Assembly: GCF_029854195.1 (NCBI RefSeq)
Contig: NZ_CP122960.1
Location: forward strand, 1,432,001-1,496,000
Source: Amylibacter sp. IMCC11727
Lineage (GTDB): Bacteria > Pseudomonadota > Alphaproteobacteria > Rhodobacterales > Rhodobacteraceae
DNA length: 64,000 nucleotides
Direction: 5' to 3'
How positions within the stretch are numbered: the first letter of the stretch is position 1; each line of letters begins with the position of its first letter. Under the pieces are notes generated by a model. It was not told the DNA's origin. It did no database searches and was given only the letters and a program-made list of their open reading frames with translations. Shown here piece by piece: positions 51,159 through 59,900 of the stretch. Both the position numbers and the translations under genes were made by a program.

Positions 51159-53630
51159 ATGACCGATACTTTGGCCCAATCCACGCTCAACATACAGACC
51201 GATACATCAGGGCAGGGCAAACCACTGCCCAGCCACGTTAAATGTGCCATCATCGGCGGTGGGGTCGTTGGGTGTTCAATTCTATTCCACCTTGCAAAAT
51301 TTGGTTGGAAAGACACGATCCTGCTGGAACGGGATGAATTGACCAGCGGCTCCAGTTGGCACGCAGCGGGACAAATTCACACCATTTCATCTGACCCGAA
51401 CATCAGTCGTCTGCAATCCTATACCATTGGTTTGTATAAAGAAATCGAAGAGCTGTCTGGCCAATCCGTAGGTTTGCACATGACGGGTGGCTTTTACCTC
51501 GCCTCCAATAAAACTTGGCATGACTATCTGAAACGGGAACGATCCAAAGCACGTTATATGGGGCTGCACCAAGAATGGATCGACCTTAAGGAACTGGCTG
51601 AAAAGCACCCGCTGATTGATCCAAAACACTATTATGCGGCGTTGTGGGATGACCAAGACGGCGATTTGGATCCCTCTGGCACGACCTATGCGTTTGCTAA
51701 GGCTGCCCGCACGTTTGGGGCGCAGTATTTCACGCACACACCTGTCACCGCCACTACACAACGCCCCGATGGCCTGTGGGAGGTCACAACCAGCCGTGGC
51801 ACAGTGATTGCCGAACATGTTGTCAACTGCGGTGGTCTGTGGGCGCGTGAAGTGGGGCATATGGCGGGGCTGAACATCCCCGTGCAACCCATGGAACACC
51901 ACTATCTGTTGACCGAGCGTATTGATGCGGTGGCCAATCACCCCGAACGCCTGCCCGCGGGTATTGATTACGAGGCAAACATTTATTTCCGTCAAGAACG
52001 CGATGGTCTGTTGCTCGGCACATACGAGGCAAAGGGCACAGCTTGGAAAGTAGGTGGAACGCCGATGGATTTCGGGCACGAACTGTTGCAACCGAACCTC
52101 GATCAAATCGCAGATCGGCTGGAATTTGCATTCGAACGGGTTCCAGTGCTGGGCGAAGTTGGCATTCGCCAAACCATCAACGGCCCGTTCACTTTTGGTC
52201 CTGATGGCAACCCAATGATCGGCCCTGTTCCAGGGATGCACAATTATTGGTGCGCAGTTGGGGTTATGGCGGGGTTCTGTCAGGGGGGCGGTGTTGGCCT
52301 TACCATGGCGGAATGGATGATCGACGGGGAACCGAGCATTGATGTCTGGGCTATGGATGTTGCACGATTTGGCGATTGGGCGACCCCTGATTGGGGCACA
52401 GTGAAATCTACCGAAAACTACGAACGTCGCTTCGTGATGACCTTCCCGAATGAAACCTTGCCAAAAGGGCGCAAACAACAAACAACTGCCCTTTATGATC
52501 GCTTAACGGCAAAAGGTGCCCGCATGGGTCAAGCCTTTGGTTTGGAACATGTTTTGTGGTTTGGCGACAATCCCGATGACGCATGGGAAGACCCCACATT
52601 TGAACGCAACCGCAGCCATGATTACGTGGCCCGTGAATGCGATGCCGTGCGCAATGGCGTGGCAGGGATCGAGGTGGCGAATTTCGCAAAACACGTGATC
52701 AAAGGCGCAGGTGCGCGCGCATGGCTCGATCAAACCATGGCGGGATATGTGCCAAAACCGGGCCGTATGACCCTGTCACCGATGCTTACTGAAAAGGGGC
52801 GTCTGTATGGGGATTTAACCATCGCCTGTCTGGCAGACGATCACTTTATGCTGTTCGGGTCAGGGTCCATGCAAGATGCACACACGCGGTTCTGGGCCAA
52901 AACATTGCCCGCCGACGTGACCCATGAAAACCAAACTGCCGATTGGCACGGCATTGCCATTTCAGGCCCAAAATCACGGGAACTGTTATCCCGTATCACC
53001 CGCGATGACGTAAGTGCCGAAGCCTTCAAATTCCGCGACACACGCCAGACTTTTGTCGGTGGGGTGCCAGTGATCCTCAATCGGATCAGTTTCTCTGGTG
53101 AATTGGGATATGAGATTTATTGCCGCCCGCAATACCTACTGAAACTCAGCGAAGCCATCGAAGAAGCGGGGGCAGACCTTGATTATCGCTGGTACGGCAA
53201 CCGTGCGCTCATGTCCCTGCGCCTTGAAAAAGGTTGGGGCGCTTGGGGGCTCGAATTCCGTCCAGATTTCAACGCGCTTGAATCGGGCATGGACGTGTTC
53301 ATAAACTGGAAGAAAGATTTCGTCGGCAAGGCGGCAACCGAAGCCGCAAAAGACGCAGGCATAACCCGCAAACTGGTGACATTGACCATCGACACTCCCA
53401 TTGACGTCACACTAGACGAAGCGGTGCTGAAAGACGGCGCAGCCGTGGGCTATATCACGTCAGGCGGCTACGCGCACAGCGTGCAAAAATCCATGGCCAT
53501 GGCCTATGTCAGCGCAGAAAACAGTGCGGCAGGCACACTGCTCGACGTGGAAATCTTAGGCGAGATGTACAAAGCCGAGGTCCAAGGCCAACCGCTTTAT
53601 GATCCAACAGGGGCAAAAATGCGGGGATGA
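51159..53630 (+). CDS. FAD-dependent oxidoreductase with GcvT domain (dimethylglycine/sarcosine dehydrogenase-like)
   Basis: An 823-residue two-part enzyme. The N-terminal DAO-type flavin domain has CAIIGGGVVGCSILFHLAK near residue 30 and TSGSSWHAAGQIH, the region where family members attach FAD covalently through a histidine. Residues about 440-823 form an aminomethyltransferase (GcvT) domain, including FSGELGYEIYC and LRLEKGWGAWGLEF. Such enzymes oxidise N-methyl groups and pass the one-carbon unit to tetrahydrofolate. It forms an operon with the MttB-family protein (40-nt gap), so it should handle a tertiary or secondary methylamine produced upstream. Confidence 0.9.
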   Translation: MTDTLAQSTLNIQTDTSGQGKPLPSHVKCAIIGGGVVGCSILFHLAKFGWKDTILLERDELTSGSSWHAAGQIHTISSDPNISRLQSYTIGLYKEIEELSGQSVGLHMTGGFYLASNKTWHDYLKRERSKARYMGLHQEWIDLKELAEKHPLIDPKHYYAALWDDQDGDLDPSGTTYAFAKAARTFGAQYFTHTPVTATTQRPDGLWEVTTSRGTVIAEHVVNCGGLWAREVGHMAGLNIPVQPMEHHYLLTERIDAVANHPERLPAGIDYEANIYFRQERDGLLLGTYEAKGTAWKVGGTPMDFGHELLQPNLDQIADRLEFAFERVPVLGEVGIRQTINGPFTFGPDGNPMIGPVPGMHNYWCAVGVMAGFCQGGGVGLTMAEWMIDGEPSIDVWAMDVARFGDWATPDWGTVKSTENYERRFVMTFPNETLPKGRKQQTTALYDRLTAKGARMGQAFGLEHVLWFGDNPDDAWEDPTFERNRSHDYVARECDAVRNGVAGIEVANFAKHVIKGAGARAWLDQTMAGYVPKPGRMTLSPMLTEKGRLYGDLTIACLADDHFMLFGSGSMQDAHTRFWAKTLPADVTHENQTADWHGIAISGPKSRELLSRITRDDVSAEAFKFRDTRQTFVGGVPVILNRISFSGELGYEIYCRPQYLLKLSEAIEEAGADLDYRWYGNRALMSLRLEKGWGAWGLEFRPDFNALESGMDVFINWKKDFVGKAATEAAKDAGITRKLVTLTIDTPIDVTLDEAVLKDGAAVGYITSGGYAHSVQKSMAMAYVSAENSAAGTLLDVEILGEMYKAEVQGQPLYDPTGAKMRG

Positions 53631-53643
53631 TTGTCCACAGGCC

Positions 53644-54624
53644 CTAAATGTCGAGGGTGATTTCTTGCACTGCAACGTCACCCGTTTCCCCATCCAAAAC
53701 CCGCTGAATCAATGGGTAAAGTAAATCCAGCGGTCCTTGCGCGTGCGGCGGGCGACCCGCCGCATCCCAGTTTGCCGTGGCATCCGCCATTATCTTCAAA
53801 TCCTGTTTAATCACAATCCGCATCAAGGGGACAAACAGCGCCGCCTTGAGCCAGCCCAAGCCGCCTTGCCGTGGCCCCGTCATCACCGCAAACCCACGCA
53901 AATGCGTGTCGTCTTCACGCGTGAAGTATAATGTGGTGACAAGGTTCAAACCGTTTTTGCCCCAATATTCCAAACTCACCACGCCAGGGCGGTAAAATCG
54001 GCTGATTGCGTAACTGCGCTGGCGTTCCAACAAGCGTGATAACAGCCCGTTTGATTGTTCCTCTCCACTGTAACGCAACACCAATTCGCCTGACTCAATA
54101 CCTGCAATCAGCGTCACGCGGTTGGTTGGCCCGCCACCGCCACGAATAATACCCTTATGGACAAACAACGTGTGGATGGGGTCGAGTACATTTTCAACGG
54201 CATCGGCCACAGTTGCATGCGCGTGGCTTTGCAAAATGCGGCTGACTTTTGGCTGATCGTCCCAAACAGGCCCGCGAATGTCGCCTGCGGCTTGCGCATC
54301 GTGAGTGATAAAGATCAACCCATGCGCTTCACGGGCGCTCCATGCCCGCACGCGCCGATTGCTGGGGGCACCCTCTGCTAAGGGAATATGGGTGCAAATA
54401 CCTGTGCCATCAAACCGCCACCCGTGATAGGGGCATTCAATGGAACCTCCAACCACGCGCCCACCTGATAGAGATGCCGACCGATGGGGGCAGCGATCCT
54501 GAATGGCAGCAATGCCATCTTTGGTGCGAAAAACCGCTAGCTTTTCACCCTCAAACATCACCTGAACAGGTTTTTTGCGCAGCTTTTTTGCACGCAACAC
54601 AGGATGCCAATGAACGTTCGTCAT
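53644..54624 (-). CDS. Rieske non-heme iron oxygenase
   Basis: A 326-residue oxygenase alpha-type subunit. The Rieske 2Fe-2S ligands are in DRCPHRSASLSGG (Cys-x-His) and IECPYHGWRFDG (Cys-x-x-His). The mononuclear iron triad is suggested by ENVLDPIHTLFVH (Asp and two His). The VanA/PAO-like size suggests hydroxylation or demethylation. A cognate reductase is not adjacent. It is the last gene of a six-gene minus-strand operon (KAS III to Rieske), with an ATGA overlap with the DUF3419 gene. It may hydroxylate the acyl product of that pathway. Confidence 0.85.
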   Translation of the reverse strand: MTNVHWHPVLRAKKLRKKPVQVMFEGEKLAVFRTKDGIAAIQDRCPHRSASLSGGRVVGGSIECPYHGWRFDGTGICTHIPLAEGAPSNRRVRAWSAREAHGLIFITHDAQAAGDIRGPVWDDQPKVSRILQSHAHATVADAVENVLDPIHTLFVHKGIIRGGGGPTNRVTLIAGIESGELVLRYSGEEQSNGLLSRLLERQRSYAISRFYRPGVVSLEYWGKNGLNLVTTLYFTREDDTHLRGFAVMTGPRQGGLGWLKAALFVPLMRIVIKQDLKIMADATANWDAAGRPPHAQGPLDLLYPLIQRVLDGETGDVAVQEITLDI

Positions 54625-55676
54625 GTCGCAATCCGCCCCGCACGAATGTCATAAATGATGGCCCGATCCGCTGCGGTAAGACGGCTCGACATATCCTCAT
54701 CCAGTTGCAGCGCATCAAAGGGCAGGGGCAGGGGGTTCATGAACACTCGTTCTACAAATCTCGCGTTTGGCCGTGCTGCTTTCATCACACCGCGCCACGC
54801 ATCGGCATAGGTGTCAGGAGTGGTGTAAGACCCAAAATCGGACAAAGAAAACCCGTCCGCCTCAACCGTTTCATCCAATTCATGCAGGCCCGCCAATCGG
54901 ATGTCCAACCGATCCAACCGCGCGCGCACCGTGTCGTAATTCTCTGCCAACAAATGCAAAGGCAATGCAGACGGTAAGGCCGAAGTGCCCCGCAAGATCA
55001 GCGAAGCAAAATCGCTCTCGCGAAACAGAAACGTGTTTGACGCGCGGTTGAACGCCCCCGCCAACCTCTGTTCTACTTGATCTGGGCTTGGTAAAAACGC
55101 TCCACCTGGTTCGCCAATCACCCGTGTCCAAACCCATGGTCGCCCCAGCATCCGAATAGACGAGCGCCATATCCAATCATCAAACTTTTGCGCCCAAATG
55201 CGTCCCTGTGTTTCCACATCAGGTGCGTCGAAAAGGGCTTCAATCTGTCGCCCACGGATCAGCCGCGTGCCTTTGGCCCCGAAGCGCAACACCCGTTCCC
55301 ACAGGCCAGCATACCAAACGCCACGCTTGATCATCTTCAGCCGTGCATCCCAATACTGGGCGTCTTCAACGCTTAGCGCCGTGCGTACCCTTTGCCACAA
55401 TGCCATACGATCCCCGGATGTGATCCCAAGAAAGGCCAGCAATTCCCCATGATCCAATTGGCCAATGGCCGCAATTTTCAAACGCAACAATGCGTTTTGC
55501 GCGGGGTTCATATCAATCGCCACTACAGTTTTGGCATCTGACAATAGCATATCAAGGGGGCGTGTGCCCGATCCTGTTATGCACACCAGCCGTCCGCTTG
55601 TGCCTGCCAACCCCGCCAATTCGCTGCGCCCATCTTCGTTGGATGACGCGAAGTTTAAGTTTTCGAAAAAGCTCAT
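54621..55676 (-). CDS. DUF3419 protein (BtaA-like SAM 3-amino-3-carboxypropyltransferase family)
   Basis: A 351-residue protein. The SAM-binding segment LVCITGSGTRPLDMLLSDAK and the following DMNPAQNALLRLKIAAIGQL match DUF3419, whose characterised member BtaA moves an aminocarboxypropyl group from SAM to diacylglycerol in betaine-lipid synthesis. No BtaB methyltransferase lies next to it. Instead it sits between an adenylate-forming enzyme and a Rieske oxygenase with ATGA overlaps, so the acceptor may be another acyl product. Function beyond the family name is inference. Confidence 0.75.
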   Translation of the reverse strand: MSFFENLNFASSNEDGRSELAGLAGTSGRLVCITGSGTRPLDMLLSDAKTVVAIDMNPAQNALLRLKIAAIGQLDHGELLAFLGITSGDRMALWQRVRTALSVEDAQYWDARLKMIKRGVWYAGLWERVLRFGAKGTRLIRGRQIEALFDAPDVETQGRIWAQKFDDWIWRSSIRMLGRPWVWTRVIGEPGGAFLPSPDQVEQRLAGAFNRASNTFLFRESDFASLILRGTSALPSALPLHLLAENYDTVRARLDRLDIRLAGLHELDETVEADGFSLSDFGSYTTPDTYADAWRGVMKAARPNARFVERVFMNPLPLPFDALQLDEDMSSRLTAADRAIIYDIRAGRIAT

Positions 55677-56917
55677 GATTGCTCGCTCCAGCGGTTTTCT
55701 ACTCGGCGTAATTTGCGCCCAAGGTCGAGGGTAAGTGGATCCCGTTTAACACGCACATCCACATTAAGCCCTCGCTTGTAAAATACATTTTGTAATGCAG
55801 TTTGCGCGGCATCCACATCTTGGGGCGAACAGTCTGGTTTTAACACCAAAGTCACGCCAGATTTGGCGTCTCGTACCACTCGAAAATCATCAATGGCGCG
55901 CGCAGCATCCAGCACAGCATTGCGCAAGATATCAGGTGTAATCAGCGTGGTATCAAACAAAAACACATCATCCATACGCCCCACGACCTCATCCACCACC
56001 TGCAAAGGGGAGCCGCAGGTACAGGGTGTATCCGACAGGCGCAACAGATCATTCATCCGATAGCGCGCCATGATTTGAAACGATCTGCGAAACCCCGTAA
56101 TTATGGGCGAAACCAGCCCATGGCCCACATCTTCAAACTCGAAATACGTGGCATCCTCAGCCAGATGCAGTGACCCATGCGCACAGCTCACGCCCAGCAA
56201 CCCTTCGGTGGCCATATAAATCTGACCAAGCGGGTGATTGAAAAAGCCTTCAATCACGGTTTTGTCCATCGGGTCGAGCGTCTCTGCCCCCGCGTAAATC
56301 CTGCGTGGCGACAGCTTCGCCGATATATCCGCGAAGTGGCGCAGCACCCGTGGCGGTGCGATGATTGTGGTAGGCGCGAACGCCTCTAATGCCTTCAACC
56401 AAACCTCGGGCCCTTCGCGCAAATCAAAGAACTTCAATTGCATCCGCCCCGCCTTATTTGCCCCGTCATACAAAGCAGAGGATTGGGGCAGGATCACAGC
56501 AACCCGTTCGGAGCGCAGTAAAAAAGCGGGGATAGTTTTGGCCAAAATGGACCCAAGCCAGCGATATCGTTCTTCTGCGGTCACTGCATAAAGCGCGCGG
56601 TTGCCCGATGTTCCTGTTGATGCGCCAATGCTGACCCCATCAACGTCTCCACCCCCAGCAAAGGCGTCCCATCCCTGCGCAGCGGTGATCCTGCTCAGAT
56701 TAAAGTCTTCAAACCGGTCCATAACTGTGGCTTTGTCGATCACTGGCAGGGCATCCAATCGAGGTGTTTCAGTCGCGTAAAACGCCACACGACCCAAATC
56801 GTTCTGCAACCAATGGTCCAGTTTGCGCTGCTGCCATTTCGCAAATGCAGGGCGCGACATGCGCGCCACCCGCAAAGCAGAGACATAGGCGCCAAGAGCC
56901 GACATAATTTGCTTCAT
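55673..56917 (-). CDS. Adenylate-forming enzyme (PaaK / F390-synthetase-like)
   Basis: A 414-residue ANL-superfamily protein of the short PaaK/CoF-synthetase-like type. The ATP-binding loop is GASTGTSGNRALYAVT. The adenylate motif is seen in YMATEGLLG and YRMNDLLRLSDTPCTCGSP. The C-terminal domain includes GRMDDVFLFD. These enzymes activate acids as acyl-adenylates. In this operon it could activate a fatty or hydroxy acid for the KAS III enzyme or close a lactone ring as OleC does. Starts and ends overlap both neighbours (ATGA). Confidence 0.75.
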   Translation of the reverse strand: MKQIMSALGAYVSALRVARMSRPAFAKWQQRKLDHWLQNDLGRVAFYATETPRLDALPVIDKATVMDRFEDFNLSRITAAQGWDAFAGGGDVDGVSIGASTGTSGNRALYAVTAEERYRWLGSILAKTIPAFLLRSERVAVILPQSSALYDGANKAGRMQLKFFDLREGPEVWLKALEAFAPTTIIAPPRVLRHFADISAKLSPRRIYAGAETLDPMDKTVIEGFFNHPLGQIYMATEGLLGVSCAHGSLHLAEDATYFEFEDVGHGLVSPIITGFRRSFQIMARYRMNDLLRLSDTPCTCGSPLQVVDEVVGRMDDVFLFDTTLITPDILRNAVLDAARAIDDFRVVRDAKSGVTLVLKPDCSPQDVDAAQTALQNVFYKRGLNVDVRVKRDPLTLDLGRKLRRVENRWSEQS

Positions 56918-57732
56918 TTGGGGTATTCCAAATCATATCGGGTCACATCAGGATCATGGCACAGCAGAACCGTACCACCCGCATCGGCAAAGGCTGCGAC
57001 CCGTGCCGTGCTTTCCATGTGGGCTGCGCGATCCTCAGCCACCAAACTGGCGGGAAAGCGGGGTGACCTGCTATGCAGCGCCGATGTCACCCATTGTGTA
57101 TCCGTGGCATATAGTAAGGGGCGATCTTCGCCATTAAAGCACAGGCCGAAATGCCCCTCCGCGTGGCCTGGCAATTCAACAGCCAAAACGCTTTGATCCC
57201 CGAAAATATCCCGCGCTGGGCCCAACCCAAGGGGCGCATCCACCGTCGGCTTTTGCGCTGTATCGTCCAACCGTTCCGTCATATCTGCTGGCAGCAATTC
57301 AGGGAAAATGCCTCGGTGCATGTTGGCCCAATGGCTCCGCCCCATCACAGTGGCATAGGTGGCCGCATCCGCAATCAACCGCGCCTGTGGAAATCGCGCT
57401 AGACAAGACACGTGATCCACATGGAAATGCGTTATGATCACCGCCGTTACATCATCAGGTGTATACCCCAAACGTGCCAGCGCGGTGGTCGGGTTACCCT
57501 CTGGCAATAATTCGGGTTTAAGCGCCCAAGCATAGGCGCGCAAACTGCGTGAGCGCCCAAGCGCAGTGATGGATTCCGCACTATAGCCCGCATCAATCAA
57601 CACAATGCCTTCGGGCCGTTCAAGGATACCAACCCGCACGCGCAAAGGCAGAAACTCCTGCCAGCGACCGCCGCGCAGAACCAATCGCTCCCGTGTTGAA
57701 ACGGTTGCCGTATTCGTAAACTTCGGCGTCAT
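56914..57732 (-). CDS. MBL-fold metallo-hydrolase
   Basis: A 272-residue metallo-beta-lactamase-fold hydrolase. The motif is ITHFHVDHVSCLARF (HxHxDH), with VELPGHAEGHFGL, YATDTQWV and LLCHDPDV. The overall pattern (VLIDAGYSAES) resembles AHL-lactonase-like members that open lactone or thioester bonds. The start at 57732 overlaps the upstream gene's TGA (ATGA); an ATG three codons earlier is possible. In the operon it may act as thioesterase or lactonase on the acyl product. Confidence 0.75.
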   Translation of the reverse strand: MTPKFTNTATVSTRERLVLRGGRWQEFLPLRVRVGILERPEGIVLIDAGYSAESITALGRSRSLRAYAWALKPELLPEGNPTTALARLGYTPDDVTAVIITHFHVDHVSCLARFPQARLIADAATYATVMGRSHWANMHRGIFPELLPADMTERLDDTAQKPTVDAPLGLGPARDIFGDQSVLAVELPGHAEGHFGLCFNGEDRPLLYATDTQWVTSALHSRSPRFPASLVAEDRAAHMESTARVAAFADAGGTVLLCHDPDVTRYDLEYPK

Positions 57733-58706
57733 GTGGCCCATCCTGCAAAAGTTTCATCCAGCCCCTGATCGAACCGTATCTGCGGTGACCAGCCCAGCCT
57801 GTCACGCGCCTTTTCAATGTTGAGGCTTTGACGATAGGCAAATAGCCCAAGCGCATAGGGCGTAACACGGGGCTCGCGCCCCCACGGGGTCATACGACTG
57901 GCCACATCCAATACATGCGCAGCCACTTTGGCAGGGCTCAGTGGAACAGCACGCCAGCGGATGGAAATACCAGCACGCACCGCTGCTCGTTCCACAATGT
58001 CGCGCACGGGCAATTGTTCGCCCCCTGATATATTGAACACTTCGCCTTGCACGTCAGAACCTGCTTGTAATGCCGCCTCAATCGCGCGAACAACATCGCT
58101 GACATGGGTCAAATCAATCGCCGCCACACCGCCGCGTAAAATTGGCAACGGCCCTCGTTTTGCCGCCGCCAGTAAACGCGGCAACAGGGCTGTATCCCCA
58201 GCTCCATAAATCCCACGCGGGCGCAGGCTTACAGGCCCCACGTCAGGCTGACGTAACACCATCGTTTCCGCAATTGCCTTTGTCGCACCATACGCATTGA
58301 TCGGGCGGGGCAGGGGCATGGTTTCGGCCACATTTTCCTGATCCCGCATGGCAAAATACACGGTGGGTGATGCAATATTTACAAATCGGCGAACACCCAA
58401 CGCCTGCGCCAATCGCAACGCGGACTCTGTGCCGATCACATTGGCCCGATGAAACGCGGCATATGCACCCCAAGGGGAAGACAAGGCTGCGCAATGCACC
58501 ATCGCATCCACGCGACCAATATCGCGCGGCAACGGCAGATGCAGCTGGCTCAAATCCATTGCCAAAGTTGAAGCACCCATGTCGGCCAATGCCGCCAGCT
58601 GCGCCGTATTCCGGCCAAGGCCAACCACGTCATACCCCTTTGTCAAAAGGACGCGGCACAGCTCTCCCCCAAGAAATCCCGTGGCTCCAGTTACCAAAAC
58701 ACGCAT
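57729..58706 (-). CDS. NAD(P)-dependent dehydrogenase/epimerase (OleD / 3-beta-HSD-like)
   Basis: A 325-residue extended SDR. The cofactor motif MRVLVTGATGFLGGELC, the segment DAMVHCAALSSPWG and the catalytic INAYGATKA pair are visible. The N-terminal half resembles OleD, the 2-alkyl-3-ketoalkanoate reductase of long-chain olefin synthesis, and 3-beta-hydroxysteroid dehydrogenases. The start at 58706 lies 1 nt downstream of the KAS III stop. Together with a KAS III enzyme it could reduce a beta-keto intermediate. Confidence 0.78.
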   Translation of the reverse strand: MRVLVTGATGFLGGELCRVLLTKGYDVVGLGRNTAQLAALADMGASTLAMDLSQLHLPLPRDIGRVDAMVHCAALSSPWGAYAAFHRANVIGTESALRLAQALGVRRFVNIASPTVYFAMRDQENVAETMPLPRPINAYGATKAIAETMVLRQPDVGPVSLRPRGIYGAGDTALLPRLLAAAKRGPLPILRGGVAAIDLTHVSDVVRAIEAALQAGSDVQGEVFNISGGEQLPVRDIVERAAVRAGISIRWRAVPLSPAKVAAHVLDVASRMTPWGREPRVTPYALGLFAYRQSLNIEKARDRLGWSPQIRFDQGLDETFAGWAT

Positions 58707-58707
58707 A

Positions 58708-59712
58708 TCACACCACAATCGCCATGCCGCCAAAGCTCACGCCAGCAGAGGTTCCAAGCAGTAAAACACGCATTCCATCGCTGATCCGCCCGTCGCGGCG
58801 CGCAATATCAAGCGCAGTCGGGATCGAGGCGGCAACTTGGTTGCCAAAATCAGCGGCGATATTCACCACTTTGTCCGATGCCAATCCTGTGGCTTTCACC
58901 ATATGTTCGAGCGCAAGAGGGCTGGCCTGGTGGGGCACAATCAGATCAACATCCTTTTCGGACCAGCCAGACATCTGCAACAAATCTTGGACAAATGCAG
59001 GGAAATGGCGGTGGGTCAGTTTAAACAACGCTGCGCCATCCATGCGAAAATACGCGTTTTCCGCAAAGGCTTTGGGATCCGAATGATAATTGATGCGCGT
59101 CCCTCCCGCCACAATACTGCTGGCTTCATAGCCAGAAGGATAGGTGCGCATCAACCGACCACAGATCGCCGCGCTTTGGGGCTCAGACGCGGTTACAACC
59201 GCCGCTGCAGCCCCATCACCGAACAAAGCAGCCACATCGGGTTGATTGGCCCACGGCAAAGCACGAGACGCCACTTCGGAAGACACGATCAACACCGTAT
59301 TCGCATGGCCAAGCGCGATACGCGCCGCCGCAATATCCAATGCAGTCACAAAACTCAGGCAGGTCGAATTGATATCATGAGCCTCTGCCGACCCTTCTAT
59401 CAGGTCCAAACCACGCATGATCAAAGGGGCTGTGGTGGGTAATGCCTGATACGGCAATCCGGATGCCCCCAAAACCAAATCAATCTCGTCTTTATCAATG
59501 CCAGCATCCGAGATTGCTCGGGTGGCGGCCTCAACGGCCAAATCAATTTGCGTTTCATCTTTGCAAACCCATCGTGCGCCGACACCTGACATGGATTCAA
59601 TCTGCCCCAACTCAAAGCCAAGGTCGCGATCAATATCTTCGGACAATAGGCGTGTTTTAGGCAGCGCATGGCCCGTGCCTAAAATGCGAATGGATAGGGG
59701 GGAAATCGCCAA
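58708..59712 (-). CDS. Beta-ketoacyl-ACP synthase III-type condensing enzyme (FabH/OleA-like)
   Basis: A 334-residue thiolase-fold enzyme with the Cys-His-Asn triad: the cysteine in DINSTCLSFVTALDIA, the histidine in LIVPHQASPLAL and the asparagine in VNIAADFGNQVAASIPTAL. The C-terminal LLLGTSAGVSFGGMAIVV is typical. The start is TTG at 59712, supported by GGAG about 8 nt upstream. It heads the six-gene minus-strand operon. OleA-type head-to-head condensation or a dedicated FabH starter function are both possible; the operon has an OleD-like gene but no alpha/beta-hydrolase like OleB. Confidence 0.85.
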   Translation of the reverse strand: MAISPLSIRILGTGHALPKTRLLSEDIDRDLGFELGQIESMSGVGARWVCKDETQIDLAVEAATRAISDAGIDKDEIDLVLGASGLPYQALPTTAPLIMRGLDLIEGSAEAHDINSTCLSFVTALDIAAARIALGHANTVLIVSSEVASRALPWANQPDVAALFGDGAAAAVVTASEPQSAAICGRLMRTYPSGYEASSIVAGGTRINYHSDPKAFAENAYFRMDGAALFKLTHRHFPAFVQDLLQMSGWSEKDVDLIVPHQASPLALEHMVKATGLASDKVVNIAADFGNQVAASIPTALDIARRDGRISDGMRVLLLGTSAGVSFGGMAIVV

Positions 59713-59736
59713 AACTGAGACTCCAAATTAATAACT

Positions 59737-59749
59737 TGAACAATGTTCA
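59737..59749. promoter_or_regulatory. Palindrome TGAACAATGTTCA upstream of the KAS III operon
   Basis: TGAACA and TGTTCA form a perfect 6-bp inverted repeat around one A, 25 nt upstream of the TTG start. The motif resembles TetR-family operators. A promoter-like pair on the minus strand (TTGACT and TATTAT, spaced about 19 nt) lies just upstream. Confidence 0.5.
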
Positions 59750-59773
59750 TAATAAAGGATCACGAAACCGTCA

Positions 59774-59788
59774 AGTCAAAGTTTGACT
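59774..59788. promoter_or_regulatory. Palindrome overlapping the -35 region of the KAS III operon
   Basis: AGTCAAAGTTTGACT is a perfect 15-bp palindrome (7-bp arms around G). Its minus-strand arm TTTGACT coincides with a possible -35 hexamer. With the palindrome at 59737 it brackets a likely promoter. The 188-nt gap 59713-59900 holds no gene. Confidence 0.5.
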
Positions 59789-59900
59789 GTCATATGAATA
59801 AGCAACGGGAGCGTTGACACATTTGTTGTTTAAAGGGGGCCACACACAGCCTGAGGCAAGCCGACCTTACGGAGCGAAAAGTTGAGTGAACTGCGAGCAG

